From the NCBI RefSeq assembly GCF_023078835.1, contig NZ_CP090898.1, forward strand, positions 1,118,045 through 1,182,044: DNA of 64,000 nucleotides, read 5' to 3'. Made by a program: the position numbers and the translations under genes. Below, in pieces: positions 49,132 through 58,710 of the stretch. A model generated the notes under the pieces. That model was not told where the DNA came from, ran no database searches, and saw only the letters and a program-made list of their open reading frames with translations. The stretch comes from Synechococcus sp. NB0720_010. GTDB taxonomy: Bacteria > Cyanobacteriota > Cyanobacteriia > PCC-6307 > Cyanobiaceae. How positions within the stretch are numbered: position 1 is the first letter of the stretch; the number at the start of each line of letters is the position of its first letter.

Positions 49132-50144
49132 CCCCAGAGGCGGCCCTTCAAAACGGCCGCTGGGTCAAATTGATCTGCGGCGCCGGGAATCAAGACCTGG
49201 CGGCCATCGAAGACCTCTGCGCGCTCTACACCGCAGCGGGCATCCACTGCATCGACATTGCCGCCGATACGGGCGTTGCGGAGGCCGCCAGGCGCGGCAT
49301 GGACTGGGCTGTGGCCCGGGGTGCCCAGCGCCCCTGGCTGATGGTCAGCCTCAGCGACGGCTCCGACCCCCACTTCCGCAAGGCCAGCTTTGAGCCCAGC
49401 CGCTGTCCCAGCGACTGTCCCAGGCCCTGCCAAAAGGTCTGCCCGGCCTTGGCCATTGGCGATCACGGCGGCGTCCAGGCGGAGCGCTGCTACGGCTGTG
49501 GGCGCTGCCTGCCCGCCTGCCCCCTGGGCCTGATCGATGAACAGCAGCAGTGGCTCAGCGCCGAAGCGGTCCCCGAACTCCTCCGGAGCATCAACCCGGA
49601 TGCGGTTGAACTGCACACCCAGGCGGGACGGCAGAGCGCCTTCGAAGCCCGCCTGAGCCAGCTCAAGGCCAGCGGTGTTCCCCTTCAGCGCCTGGCGATC
49701 AGCTGCGGACTCGAGCGGGGCGCCGGCAGCCAGGAGACCACACCCCTCAGTAGCCGGGAGCTCGCCAGGGAGCTCTGGCAGCGCTTTGGCGCCCTGCGCC
49801 AGGCGGGCTACCGGCCGCTCTGGCAGCTCGATGGTCGTCCCATGAGCGGGGATGTCGGAGTTGGGACCGCCCGCTCCGCCGTGAAATTGCTGGAGGCGAT
49901 CGCCCCCTGGGCACCGCCAGGCCCGCTGCAACTGGCCGGGGGAACCAACGGCAAAACAATTGAGCTCCTGGGCCCCAGCCACCGGGCAGCCGGTGTTGCC
50001 TTTGGCGGGATGGCCCGCAGCCTGCTGCAACCCTGGCTGCAGGAAGCCGATGAGCGCGGGCAGCCCCTGAGGGACATTCCCGAGCTCGAAGCGATCGCCA
50101 GGACCAGCGTGATGGCCCTCATCCAACCCTGGCTAGAGCGCTAA
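49092..50144 (+). CDS. ldpA: light-dependent period protein LdpA, iron-sulfur protein
   Basis: A 350-residue protein with two [4Fe-4S] clusters of ferredoxin type: Cys 105, 109, 113, 117 ([13 protein letters not shown]) and Cys 133, 136, 139, 143 ([11 protein letters not shown]). In Synechococcus elongatus LdpA senses cellular redox state and feeds light information to the circadian clock. Here the family membership is clear; the clock role is by homology. A start further inside is possible because of the long overlap with ndhN. Confidence 0.88.
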   Translation: MAAPELRADRNRLTPEAALQNGRWVKLICGAGNQDLAAIEDLCALYTAAGIHCIDIAADTGVAEAARRGMDWAVARGAQRPWLMVSLSDGSDPHFRKASFEPSRCPSDCPRPCQKVCPALAIGDHGGVQAERCYGCGRCLPACPLGLIDEQQQWLSAEAVPELLRSINPDAVELHTQAGRQSAFEARLSQLKASGVPLQRLAISCGLERGAGSQETTPLSSRELARELWQRFGALRQAGYRPLWQLDGRPMSGDVGVGTARSAVKLLEAIAPWAPPGPLQLAGGTNGKTIELLGPSHRAAGVAFGGMARSLLQPWLQEADERGQPLRDIPELEAIARTSVMALIQPWLER

Positions 50145-50160
50145 TCGCTAGAACGCCCCC

Positions 50161-51831
50161 ATGGCTTCAGCACCGATCAGCCCGCAACGCATCACGGACG
50201 ACCTCGATCGCCTGCTCGAGGTCTTGCCCGAGGCCGTGCGCAGTGCCCTGGGCTCAGCTGAAGCCCGTGAGCAATTGCTTGAGGTCGTCCTCGATCTCGG
50301 CCGGATCCCTGAGGCCCGTTACCCGGGACGTGCCGTCCCCCTTGGGGCGAACCCGATTGAGCGCAGCGACTTGGCGGCGGTAGTCGAACAACTCGGAACC
50401 TTTGGAGGCGACAACCGAGCGGGCATCGAGCGGACCCTGCACCGCATCAGCGCCATTCGCAACCGCAGCGGCGACGTCGTCGGCCTGACCTGCCGGGTCG
50501 GCCGAGCGGTCTTCGGCACCGTGGCCATGGTCCGGGACCTAATGGATTCCGGTCAGTCGCTCCTGCTGATGGGGCGCCCAGGCGTCGGCAAAACAACCGC
50601 CCTTCGAGAGATTGCGCGAGTTCTGGCCGATGAGCTGGACAAGCGGGTGGTCGTGATCGACACCAGCAACGAAATTGCAGGCGACGGGGACATCCCTCAC
50701 CCCGCCATCGGCCGGGCCCGGCGCATGCAGGTCACCCGGCCGGAGCTGCAGCACCAGGTGATGATCGAGGCGGTGGAGAACCACATGCCCGAGGTCATCG
50801 TGATCGATGAGATCGGGACGGAGCTGGAGGCCCAGGCGGCCCGCACCATCGCCGAGAGGGGCGTGATGCTGGTGGCCACGGCCCACGGCAACGAGCTCGC
50901 CAATCTGGTCAAAAACCCCACCCTCAGCGACCTGGTGGGGGGCATCGAATCCGTCACCCTCGGCGACGAGGAGGCCCGGCGGCGACGGACGCAAAAGACC
51001 GTCCTCGAGCGCGCCGCCGAACCCACCTTCCCCATGGCGGTGGAAATGCACAGCCGCGACAGCTGGCTCGTGCATCGCGATGTCGCCCGTACCGTGGACC
51101 TCCTGCTACGCGGTCAACTGCCGCGGCCCCAGGTCCGGCAGCTCGATGACCAGGGGCGCTTGCAGCTGAGTGAGCCGCTGGCGCCCAAGGCCAGCCCCCG
51201 GCCGTCCCCCGCCGCCGCACCGGTTCGGCGCATCCAGGAACCAGCTGGAGTCTCAGCGCAGCCCAACCTCGCCCTGCGTCCCCTCCCGGATCCGGAAGCG
51301 AGCCCGCCAACCGAGACGCCAAGCGCACCCCTACATCTGTTCAATGCAGGGCTGAGCGAACCCCTGATTGACCAGGCCATCCGCAGCCGGCGTCTCCCCG
51401 TGCAATTGGTCGAAGCGGTGGAGGAGGCCGACGTCGTTCTGGCGGCGCGGCAACAACTGGGCCAGCGCCCTGAGCTGCGCCGGCGCGCCCAGGATGCAGG
51501 CCTGCCGATCCTTGTGATCAAGGCCGACACCCTGCCCCAGATTCAAAGGGGCCTGGAGAGGCTGCTGCAGCGCCGAGAGGATCGCCCGGAGGCCACCACG
51601 GGCGCGGCACGCCCCGCAGGCGCCAGCTCCAGAGACGATGCGCTCGAAGCCCTCGAGGAATGCCGCCTGGCCGTCGAGCAGGTCGTCCTGCCCCAGGGGC
51701 AGCCGGTGGAGTTGCTGCCCCGCACCGAGGCCATCCGGCGGATGCAAGCGGAACTGGCGGCCCGCTACCAACTGACTTCCGCCGAGTTCGGCAGTGGCAG
51801 CCAGCTACGCCTTCGGCTCTTCCCCCGCTGA
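50161..51831 (+). CDS. ycf45: Ycf45-type AAA ATPase with R3H domain
   Basis: A 556-residue protein related to chloroplast Ycf45 and to sporulation protein SpoIIIAA. The ATPase domain (about 60-330) has Walker [10 protein letters not shown] at 138-146, Walker [11 protein letters not shown], and [24 protein letters not shown]. The middle is Pro/Ala-rich and variable. The last 35 residues resemble an R3H single-stranded nucleic acid-binding domain. Role unknown; a nucleic-acid-dependent ATPase is likely. It follows ldpA by 16 bases. Confidence 0.88.
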   Translation: MASAPISPQRITDDLDRLLEVLPEAVRSALGSAEAREQLLEVVLDLGRIPEARYPGRAVPLGANPIERSDLAAVVEQLGTFGGDNRAGIERTLHRISAIRNRSGDVVGLTCRVGRAVFGTVAMVRDLMDSGQSLLLMGRPGVGKTTALREIARVLADELDKRVVVIDTSNEIAGDGDIPHPAIGRARRMQVTRPELQHQVMIEAVENHMPEVIVIDEIGTELEAQAARTIAERGVMLVATAHGNELANLVKNPTLSDLVGGIESVTLGDEEARRRRTQKTVLERAAEPTFPMAVEMHSRDSWLVHRDVARTVDLLLRGQLPRPQVRQLDDQGRLQLSEPLAPKASPRPSPAAAPVRRIQEPAGVSAQPNLALRPLPDPEASPPTETPSAPLHLFNAGLSEPLIDQAIRSRRLPVQLVEAVEEADVVLAARQQLGQRPELRRRAQDAGLPILVIKADTLPQIQRGLERLLQRREDRPEATTGAARPAGASSRDDALEALEECRLAVEQVVLPQGQPVELLPRTEAIRRMQAELAARYQLTSAEFGSGSQLRLRLFPR

Positions 51832-51859
51832 GCCACTCGGCCGAGATGGCCCAGTGAGA

Positions 51860-51890
51860 TTGACGAAGGTCGACCCGTTGTGGGTAACTA
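51860..51890 (+). promoter_or_regulatory. candidate promoter of tRNA-Gln
   Basis: TTGACG at 51860-51865 is followed after 19 bases by TAACTA at 51885-51890, about 50 bp before tRNA-Gln. Spacing is a little long, so this is only a candidate sigma-70-type promoter. Confidence 0.35.
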
Positions 51891-51940
51891 TCTGAGTGCT
51901 GATGACACCGCCAGTCCCTGGGGGTTCGCAAGCAGCGCGT

Positions 51941-52012
51941 TGGGCCGTCGCCAAGTGGTAAGGCAGCGGGTTTTGGTCCCGCCATTCCTAGGTTCGAATC
52001 CTAGCGGCCCAG
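51941..52012 (+). tRNA. tRNA-Gln (TTG)
   Basis: A 72-nt cloverleaf: acceptor arms TGGGCCG and CGGCCCA, anticodon loop TTTTGGT (TTG), T arm with GGTTCGAATCC, discriminator G. CCA not encoded. Confidence 0.95.
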
Positions 52013-52052
52013 TTTCACAAGATCCAAGCCACCGCAAGGGCTTTGGAGCCTC

Positions 52053-52802
52053 ATGAGCCTCCAACCACTGCTGGTCTTTGACTTTGACGGCGTCCTGGTC
52101 GACGGGATGCGCGAGTACTGGTGGAGCGCCCGCAGGGCCGCCCAATTCCTGGCCCCCGAATGCCACCTGCCGGAAACGGCTCCGGAGGCCTTCAGCGCCC
52201 TCAGACCACTGATCCACAAGGGCTGGGAGATGGTCCTCGTGGCCCTGGAGCTCTCCCGCAGCGATCTCGACGTCGGCGACTACGTCAGCGCCTACGCGGA
52301 GCACACGCAAACGGCCCTGACGCACTGGGGCTTTTCAGCGGAGCAGCTCCAAAGCGCCCTGGAGGACCTGCGCAGCGAAGCGATCCAGCAGGACCCCAGC
52401 GGCTGGAGGGCATTGCACAGCCCCTATCCAGGCATCCCCGAGCGACTGCGGGCCCTGGAGAGCGAAGGCAGCCCCTGGCTGGTGCTGACCACCAAAGGTG
52501 GGAACTTTGCTCGGGAGCTGCTCACGGGCTACGGCCTGCATCCCCAGGCGGTCTACGGCCACGAACAAGGGAGCAAGCCAGAGGTTCTGCTGCGACTCAG
52601 GGAGCAGAGCCGCCCCCTCTGGTTTGTCGAGGACCGGCGGGTCACCCTGGAAACCGTGCGCCGCACACCGGGGCTGGAGGCGGTGCGCTGCTTTCTGGTC
52701 TCCTGGGGCTACCTGGGCCCCCACGACCGCGAACAACTACCCGAGGGCATCCAACTGCTGGAGCCCCAGCGCTTTGCCGGGCCCTTGGCGAGCTGGCCCT
52801 GA
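52053..52802 (+). CDS. HAD-superfamily hydrolase
   Basis: A 249-residue phosphatase-like protein. Motif I FDFDGVLVDG (nucleophile Asp at about 9-11), motif II VLTTKGG, motif III Lys in QGSKPEVL and motif IV VEDRRVTLETV are in order. Likely a small-molecule phosphatase; substrate unknown. It starts 40 bases after tRNA-Gln. Confidence 0.85.
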   Translation: MSLQPLLVFDFDGVLVDGMREYWWSARRAAQFLAPECHLPETAPEAFSALRPLIHKGWEMVLVALELSRSDLDVGDYVSAYAEHTQTALTHWGFSAEQLQSALEDLRSEAIQQDPSGWRALHSPYPGIPERLRALESEGSPWLVLTTKGGNFARELLTGYGLHPQAVYGHEQGSKPEVLLRLREQSRPLWFVEDRRVTLETVRRTPGLEAVRCFLVSWGYLGPHDREQLPEGIQLLEPQRFAGPLASWP

Positions 52803-52810
52803 GCCGCTAG

Positions 52811-52824
52811 GGTACGCCTGTACT
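52811..52824 (+). promoter_or_regulatory. LexA-type SOS box upstream of recA
   Basis: GGTACGCCTGTACT matches the cyanobacterial LexA consensus RGTAC-N3-DGTWCB at every position. It lies 130 bp upstream of the recA start, in the spacer after the HAD gene, so recA is probably LexA-controlled with a long 5' leader. Confidence 0.75.
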
Positions 52825-52953
52825 ACAGGCCAGGGTTCGCTCCGGTGAAACACCTGGCGCCTGGGGTGGCACTTCTTTCACAGAGGTCGCCCAGGATGGC
52901 TCCACCGAACTGGCCTACCCGCTGCGCGGCCGCTCCTTCAACCCTTTCGCGAT

Positions 52954-54066
52954 ATGCCTGCTGACGACAAGAGCACCAGCGCCAAAAGTCCTGAGCGGGA
53001 CAAGGCCCTTGGCCTCGTTCTGAACCAAATCGAGCGCAACTTCGGCAAGGGCTCGATCATGCGCCTGGGGGATGCCTCCCGCATGCGGATCGAGACCACC
53101 CCCACCGGCGCCCTGACCCTCGACCTCGCCCTCGGCGGTGGCTACCCGAAGGGACGGGTTGTTGAGGTCTATGGCCCGGAGAGCTCGGGTAAGACGACCC
53201 TCACCCTGCACGCCATCGCTGAAGTGCAGCGCCGCGGAGGCGTAGCCGCCTTCGTCGACGCCGAGCACGCCCTGGACCCCGTCTATGCCGCGGCCCTGGG
53301 CGTCGACATCGAGAACCTGCTGGTCTCCCAGCCGGACACCGGCGAGATGGCCCTGGAGATCGTTGATCAACTGGTGCGCTCCGCAGCCGTCGACATCGTC
53401 GTGGTGGACTCGGTGGCAGCGCTGACGCCCCGCTCGGAAATCGAGGGCGAGATGGGGGACCTCGCCGTCGGCAGCCAGGCCCGCCTGATGAGCCAGGCGA
53501 TGCGCAAAATCACCGGCAACATCGGCAAGTCCGGTTGCACCGTGATCTTCCTGAACCAGCTCCGCCAAAAGATTGGCGTGACCTACGGCAACCCCGAGAC
53601 CACCACCGGCGGTAACGCCCTGAAGTTCTACGCCTCAGTCCGCCTCGACATCCGCCGCATCCAGACCCTCAAGCGGGGCACCGAAGAATTCGGGATCCGC
53701 GCCAAGGTGAAAGTGGCCAAAAACAAAGTGGCCCCGCCCTTCCGGATCGCGGAATTCGACATCCTCTTCGGCCGTGGAATTAGCACCGTGGGCTGCCTGC
53801 TCGATCTCGCCGAAGAGCACGGTGTCGTTGTTCGCAAAGGTGCTTGGTACAGCTACGAAGGCGACAACATCGGCCAAGGGCGCGATAACACCATCACCTG
53901 GCTCGAGCAGAACAGCACCGAGAAAGAGGCCATTGAAGTGAAGGTGCGTCAAAAACTCAGCGAAACCACCGACTCGCTGAAGCCCGTCGCCACCGCCGCT
54001 GCCAAGTTGGCCGCCGCCGGAAGCGCCAGCGCCGACAAGGACCAGGCCCTACCCGCCGCCAGCTAA
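52954..54066 (+). CDS. recA: recombinase RecA
   Basis: 370-residue strand-exchange protein for recombinational repair and SOS induction. Walker [10 protein letters not shown] at 74-82, VDAEHALDP, the L1/L2 loops EGEMGD and [24 protein letters not shown]. The C terminus is Ala/Lys-rich. Start ATG 52954, some 150 bases after the HAD gene; SOS box upstream, terminator downstream. Confidence 0.98.
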   Translation: MPADDKSTSAKSPERDKALGLVLNQIERNFGKGSIMRLGDASRMRIETTPTGALTLDLALGGGYPKGRVVEVYGPESSGKTTLTLHAIAEVQRRGGVAAFVDAEHALDPVYAAALGVDIENLLVSQPDTGEMALEIVDQLVRSAAVDIVVVDSVAALTPRSEIEGEMGDLAVGSQARLMSQAMRKITGNIGKSGCTVIFLNQLRQKIGVTYGNPETTTGGNALKFYASVRLDIRRIQTLKRGTEEFGIRAKVKVAKNKVAPPFRIAEFDILFGRGISTVGCLLDLAEEHGVVVRKGAWYSYEGDNIGQGRDNTITWLEQNSTEKEAIEVKVRQKLSETTDSLKPVATAAAKLAAAGSASADKDQALPAAS

Positions 54067-54082
54067 GGCCCCCAGGCACAAC

Positions 54083-54115
54083 AAAGCCCCCGGGTGAATC
54101 ACCCGGGGGCTTTTT
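54083..54115 (+). terminator. Rho-independent terminator of recA
   Basis: AAAGCCCCCGGGT-GAATC-ACCCGGGGGCTTTTT, a perfect stem with a T-run, 17 bases after the recA stop codon. Confidence 0.95.
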
Positions 54116-54131
54116 GCTGGTTGGCTCGGGC

Positions 54132-54473
54132 CTAAGAAACCGGCGCCGCGGCCACCGCAGGCTGAGCAAGGGCGCGGAGGTTGGCGCTCAGGCGCTCCAG
54201 CTCCTGAATGGCCTCAGCACCCTCAAGCTTCACCAGCTCATGGCCGTTGCGGGACTCCACCCAGCTGATGCCGAAATCCGAAACCAAAAAGCGCACCATG
54301 TGCTCATCGCCCAAGCTGGCGACGAAGGATGCGCCGTGGCCGTCCTGACCATCGCCGCAGACATAGCAAGTGGCGGCAATTCCCTGACGCTGCAGACCCT
54401 CAGCAAGAGCACGCAGGCTCATCACCAAGTCCTCAACAACGGAGCGGTACTGCTCAGCTAGGCGCGCGAACAT
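54132..54473 (-). CDS. DUF1815 family protein
   Basis: 113 residues, cyanobacteria-specific: MFARLAEQYRSVVEDLVMSLRALAEGLQ, CYVCGDG, and HMVRFLVSDFGISWVESRNGHELVKLEGAEAI. Soluble, function unknown. Convergent with recA. Confidence 0.9.
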   Translation of the reverse strand: MFARLAEQYRSVVEDLVMSLRALAEGLQRQGIAATCYVCGDGQDGHGASFVASLGDEHMVRFLVSDFGISWVESRNGHELVKLEGAEAIQELERLSANLRALAQPAVAAAPVS

Positions 54474-54552
54474 GACCGCCGCAACTCAAGAATTAATCGA
54501 TCCTAATCTTTTCTTCAGATTTGCGCGAGCAAGGATGTTCGCCCCCTGACGA

Positions 54553-54795
54553 TTAACCGTCGGCCAGGGTCCACCAGCCCAAGGCGGGGCCGAGGAAGCG
54601 GACCGTCAACCAGAAGAGCACCAGTGCACCAATGCCGATCCAGGCGCCACGGGTGGTGACGGAGACGAACTGCTCACCCTGGCGCTGGGTCAAGGGCAGC
54701 CAAGGGGCCAGACGCGGTGAGGTGTCCTTGGCCTTCTCGGTCTTCTTCTCGCGGGGGGGCAGACCCTGTTCCGAGCGACGCTTGGCCTCTCCCAT
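54553..54795 (-). CDS. DUF2839 family membrane protein
   Basis: 80 residues: basic N terminus MGEAKRRSEQGLPPREKKTEK, then WLPLTQRQGEQFVSVTTRGAWIGIGALVLFWLTVRFLGPALGWW with one membrane helix at about 52-70. Cyanobacterial family of unknown function. Confidence 0.87.
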   Translation of the reverse strand: MGEAKRRSEQGLPPREKKTEKAKDTSPRLAPWLPLTQRQGEQFVSVTTRGAWIGIGALVLFWLTVRFLGPALGWWTLADG

Positions 54796-54841
54796 TGCTG
54801 CTGTGCTGCGCGGCGCGGTCAGGCTACGGGGACTCGGCCAC

Positions 54842-56278
54842 TTACGGGTTGGGGAGCAGTCGATGCAGGGCCACCCAGGGCTCCAGGGCCTCGAGCACCT
54901 GACGGCCCCAACCCCGGCGCCTCAAGCGGCCGTCAAGGACGGCCAGACGACCGCCGTTGCGCCGTAAACCAGCAATCGAGCGCTGCAGTCGGCCCAGGGC
55001 TTCAGGCAGCAGCAGCTCCCGGAACCAATCACGACCCTGCAGCCGCAGAGCCGCCACCCGAGCCGCCGTGAGCGGGTCCTCCAGGCTCGAGATGGGCAGG
55101 GTGGCCGCGATCAGCTGACAGGGCAACGGCAATCGCTGTTGATGCTCCAGCCACCAACTCCAGCTGCAGCAGAGGACGCCATTGGCCTCAGGAGCAGTGA
55201 GCTCATGGCCCACGCGACTGCCGAATTCCGCCGCCAAGGCACTGGTCAGTCCCAGCCTCAACCCCTCGTCATCAAGCACCACCACCGTCAGGCCGGCCTG
55301 CCCCAAGACCAAGCGGCGGCACTGATCCAGCAGATGGCTGGGGTAGTGGGGAGCATTCGGCAGGGCCTGCCCCTGGGGAGCAAACAGGGGCAAGGGATCC
55401 AGCAGGGGCGGATCCGCGAGGCTCACCTCCACCTGGGGCTCAATCCCGAGTCCTGAAGGGGCCGGTTGCGGCCAGGGGCCAACCACCACCAAGCCACGGC
55501 CGCTGAGGAGCCCGGGCATCACGGTGCAGGGATCCAGGGGCTGGCGATGCAGGGTCCACTGCAGCAGGGTTGGATTGACCGAGGCCCAACTGGTCCAGTC
55601 ATCGCCCGCGACGGAAAGCCACTGGGGCCAGGGCTCCGGCAGGGGAGACAGGACCCCCAGCAACTGCCGCAAGGGGGCCTCATCATCGGGAGTGATGGGA
55701 ACCCGCTGATGGGGACCGCAGGGCCGAGCCAACAGCCGGCGACTCAAGCGTTCATGCAGCTGCAGCAGGCTGGGGGCAGCGGCGGGAAGGCTGCGGCGCA
55801 ACTGCTCCCAGTGCTCCGTTTCAATCACCACCTCCAGGGCCTGCCGCAGCAGCGGCTGCAGCAGCTCCCCCTCCGGAACCACCAGCTGGCGGTCCGCCAG
55901 TTGACCGCTCCGCCAGGCCGCCACCAGGGCGTCGTGCTGCAGCAGCCAGAGCGGTGCCCCCTCCGGTGCCGTCGTGCCCTCCCAGCAGGGCAGGTTCAAG
56001 CCAACGGCCTGGAGCCGGGGCAACTCCACCGTCAACAGACGCTGGCGCAGAGCCGGGCTGACCACCAACGCCACGGGGCTGTTGTTGAGAGCCAAGGGCA
56101 CCAACAGGCCCAGCAGCCAGCTGGGATCACTGCCGGGGGCCAGACGCACCAAGGTCTGATCCGAGCGCCGCAGGCTGCGGGCCACCAACCGGCTCAAGGT
56201 GAGGTGATGGGGCCAGCGGGTTTCCCCCTCCAGGCGGAGGAGCGCCTTGAGCTGTTGGTGGGCCTTGGCTTCCAACAT
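54842..56278 (-). CDS. degenerate DinG-like helicase
   Basis: A 478-residue protein that aligns by pattern with the DinG/Rad3 helicase C-terminal half: ATLPISSLEDPLTAARVAALRLQGRDWFRELLLPEALGRLQRSIAGLRRNGGRLAVLDGRLRRRGWG, near the C terminus. The Walker A motif is absent (RLAPGSDPSWLLG where GxGKT is expected), and the motif VI segment reads AGLRRN instead of GRLIR. It is therefore probably not an active ATPase. ATG 56278 was chosen to avoid overlap with tyrA. From memory, similar proteins occur in marine picocyanobacteria. Confidence 0.7.
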   Translation of the reverse strand: MLEAKAHQQLKALLRLEGETRWPHHLTLSRLVARSLRRSDQTLVRLAPGSDPSWLLGLLVPLALNNSPVALVVSPALRQRLLTVELPRLQAVGLNLPCWEGTTAPEGAPLWLLQHDALVAAWRSGQLADRQLVVPEGELLQPLLRQALEVVIETEHWEQLRRSLPAAAPSLLQLHERLSRRLLARPCGPHQRVPITPDDEAPLRQLLGVLSPLPEPWPQWLSVAGDDWTSWASVNPTLLQWTLHRQPLDPCTVMPGLLSGRGLVVVGPWPQPAPSGLGIEPQVEVSLADPPLLDPLPLFAPQGQALPNAPHYPSHLLDQCRRLVLGQAGLTVVVLDDEGLRLGLTSALAAEFGSRVGHELTAPEANGVLCCSWSWWLEHQQRLPLPCQLIAATLPISSLEDPLTAARVAALRLQGRDWFRELLLPEALGRLQRSIAGLRRNGGRLAVLDGRLRRRGWGRQVLEALEPWVALHRLLPNP

Positions 56279-56319
56279 CGGGGAATCGTAGGAAGCTGGG
56301 ACGAGACAACTGTTCAGCG

Positions 56320-57174
56320 ATGACAACCCACTGGCGAGAGCGACCCATCGGGATCGTGGGCCTGGGGTTGATCGGCGGATCCCTGGGCCTGGATCTGCAA
56401 GCCCAGGGACTCGAGGTCCGGGCCTTGGTCCATCGCCGCAGCACCGCCGAGCGGGCCCAGGAGCGGGGGCTGGCCCAGAGGATCGACACCGATCCGGCGG
56501 TGTTGCAGGACTGCGCTTTGGTGATCCTGGCCTTGCCCTTGGATCGCCTGCTGGAACCAGACCCCAGCCTGGTGGCGTCCCTGCCGGCCGACGCCGTGAT
56601 CACGGATGTGGGATCGGTCAAGCAACCGATCCAGGAGCGCTGGGCATCGCTGCACCGGCGCTTCGTGCCGAGCCATCCGATGGCGGGGACGGCCCAAGCC
56701 GGGGTGGAGGCGGGCCTGGCCGGCCTCTTTCAAGGGCGCCCCTGGGTTGCCACCCCCACAGCAGAGACCGATCCAGAGGCAGTGACGGCGGTGCGCGGCC
56801 TGGCTGAGAGCATCGGCGCCCACTGGCTGGAGTGCTCCGCCGCGGCTCATGACCAGGCCGTGGCCCTGATCTCCCACATGCCGGTCCTCGTCAGTGCCGC
56901 GCTGCTGCAGAGCGCCGACAGCGGCGGAACCGCGGCCCCAGCCCTCTTGCGGGCCCTGGCCTCCAGCGGCTTCGCCGACACCAGCCGCATCGGCGGCGGC
57001 AATCCCGAACTGGGCACCTTGATGGCGCGCACGAACCGCGCCGCCGTTCTGAGCGCCTTGGAGCAGTACCAACGGCAACTGCAACAGCTGCAGAGCTTGG
57101 TGGAGGGAGAGCAGTGGGAGGCCCTGCAGCAGGAGCTGGTGCACTGCCAGGCCCTGCGACCTGAATTCCTCTAG
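56320..57174 (+). CDS. tyrA: prephenate/arogenate dehydrogenase
   Basis: 284-residue NAD(P)-dependent enzyme of tyrosine synthesis; in cyanobacteria the substrate is usually arogenate. Rossmann motif GIVGLGLIGGSLG at 10-22, DVGSVKQ near 95, HPMAGT near 116, and the C-terminal helical domain with HDQAVALISHMPVLVSAAL. Ends 4 bases inside the convergent desaturase gene. Confidence 0.93.
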   Translation: MTTHWRERPIGIVGLGLIGGSLGLDLQAQGLEVRALVHRRSTAERAQERGLAQRIDTDPAVLQDCALVILALPLDRLLEPDPSLVASLPADAVITDVGSVKQPIQERWASLHRRFVPSHPMAGTAQAGVEAGLAGLFQGRPWVATPTAETDPEAVTAVRGLAESIGAHWLECSAAAHDQAVALISHMPVLVSAALLQSADSGGTAAPALLRALASSGFADTSRIGGGNPELGTLMARTNRAAVLSALEQYQRQLQQLQSLVEGEQWEALQQELVHCQALRPEFL

Positions 57175-58673
57175 CTGCTGAGCACCAGGGAGCGCCCCTT
57201 GCTCTGCAGTAACTGGCGGCAGGCCATCAAGGCCGAGAGGCTCACCCCAGCGGTGCCCTCACCGGGATAGATCGCGTCGCCACAGAGCCAAAGCCCCGCC
57301 AGGGGAGTCCGGCTGGCCAAGCCAAAGGGACCAAAGCGGCTCGGGTGCTGGCCCAGGCCACCGACAAAGCCGAAGGGTCGGCCCGTCCAGCCCGCAAACC
57401 CCCGCGGGGTAGCCAGCTCAGCATGGCGGTAGTCCTCCAGCCTCAGACCCAAGAAGGCCTCCAGCGCCGCCTGGATCCCCGCCATCGCCTGCTGTTTTTT
57501 GCGCTGGTACTCAGGCTCAGGCAGATCAAACCAAGGCTTAGCCGGGGTGAAGACACTCGCAATCAAGGTCGCCTGCCCCGCCGGGGCCCGTCCATCGCCC
57601 TCGGCGCTGAAGGAGAGAAAGACGCTGCCGGGGTCCTGCCAATCCAGCTGGGCATGCAGCCCCAGTCCCTTGGGCAGGCGATCGCGATCCACCGCGGCAT
57701 AGAGCACCAAGGCACCCGATGGATCCGGGAAGCCGGCGATGCGACGGCCATAGGCCGCTGGCAGGGAGGCTCCGAGCAGAGCCGGCAAGGTCTGAGGTGG
57801 CAGCGCACAGACCACATCAGCCGCCTCCAGCGCAAAGGGCTTCTGGCCTGGCCCCTCACCGCTCAGCTGCCAACCACTGCCGCCAGGGCGCATCTGGCTC
57901 AGCCGATGGCGCAAGCGCAGGCTCCCCCCCCTGGCCTCCAGGACCTGCTCAAGGGCCTGGCAGAGCTGCTGCATCGAGCCGTGGAGGTGCCAAAGCCCAA
58001 GCGGTTCCTGGGCCATCGCCAACACCGTGGCCCCGTAGAGGGCCGCCGTCTGGTCGGCGGGCTCCTGGGAATAGAGGCGCAGCTGAAGATCCAAGAAGCG
58101 CCGCAGGCGCGCATCCCCCGCGCAGCCGCTGAGCACCAGCAAATCGGCAACCGTGGCGGTCGTGAACAGGCCACTGGCCAAGGTGCCGGCCCCCAGGGCC
58201 CCCAGCAGTTGGCGCAGATCCCAAAGCGTGCGCGGCGGAAGCACCGGATCACGGGCGGCGAAGGCCCAATTGCTGCTGTGCAACAGGGCACAGAGGGCCC
58301 AAAACCGTTCACTTCCTGGGAACTGGCGCTCGCGCTCCTGGCGCCAACGCTCGGGATCCCGCCAGAGGTGCACCGGTTCCTCAGCGGTGCTGAGCTGCAC
58401 GCTGCAGCCGGGATTCAAGGGAGTGGCCTCGGGTAGAGGGACACCGAAATGGGCCATCAGCCGCTGATGGATCCCCCCCGGCTCAAACCCCGCCACCTGG
58501 GTCGCCCCCACATCAAAGACGTAGGGACCACGGCGAAAGGTTCCAGCGCAGCCACCGGTCTGGCTGTGGGCCTCCAGCAACTCCACCTGCAGGCCTTCTG
58601 CGGCCAGCAGTGCGGCTGCGGTCAGGCCGGCAATGCCCCCTCCAACGACTGCAACATCACAGGATTTGCCCAT
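57171..58673 (-). CDS. crtD: carotenoid desaturase/isomerase, probably C-3',4' desaturase CrtD
   Basis: A 500-residue FAD enzyme of the phytoene desaturase/carotene isomerase superfamily. FAD-binding motif VAVVGGGIAGLTAAALLAAEGLQVELLEAH at 7-36, GGCAGTFRRGPYVFDVGATQ, and the C-terminal LWLCGDAIYPGEGTAGVSLSALMACRQLL. The frame is open far upstream but ATG 58673 gives the normal length. CrtD (myxoxanthophyll pathway) is the best guess; CrtH-type isomerase is the alternative. Confidence 0.75.
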   Translation of the reverse strand: MGKSCDVAVVGGGIAGLTAAALLAAEGLQVELLEAHSQTGGCAGTFRRGPYVFDVGATQVAGFEPGGIHQRLMAHFGVPLPEATPLNPGCSVQLSTAEEPVHLWRDPERWRQERERQFPGSERFWALCALLHSSNWAFAARDPVLPPRTLWDLRQLLGALGAGTLASGLFTTATVADLLVLSGCAGDARLRRFLDLQLRLYSQEPADQTAALYGATVLAMAQEPLGLWHLHGSMQQLCQALEQVLEARGGSLRLRHRLSQMRPGGSGWQLSGEGPGQKPFALEAADVVCALPPQTLPALLGASLPAAYGRRIAGFPDPSGALVLYAAVDRDRLPKGLGLHAQLDWQDPGSVFLSFSAEGDGRAPAGQATLIASVFTPAKPWFDLPEPEYQRKKQQAMAGIQAALEAFLGLRLEDYRHAELATPRGFAGWTGRPFGFVGGLGQHPSRFGPFGLASRTPLAGLWLCGDAIYPGEGTAGVSLSALMACRQLLQSKGRSLVLSS

Positions 58674-58710
58674 CGCGGCATGCTGGCAGCGCCCCTCCCT
58701 CCACCGCGTC

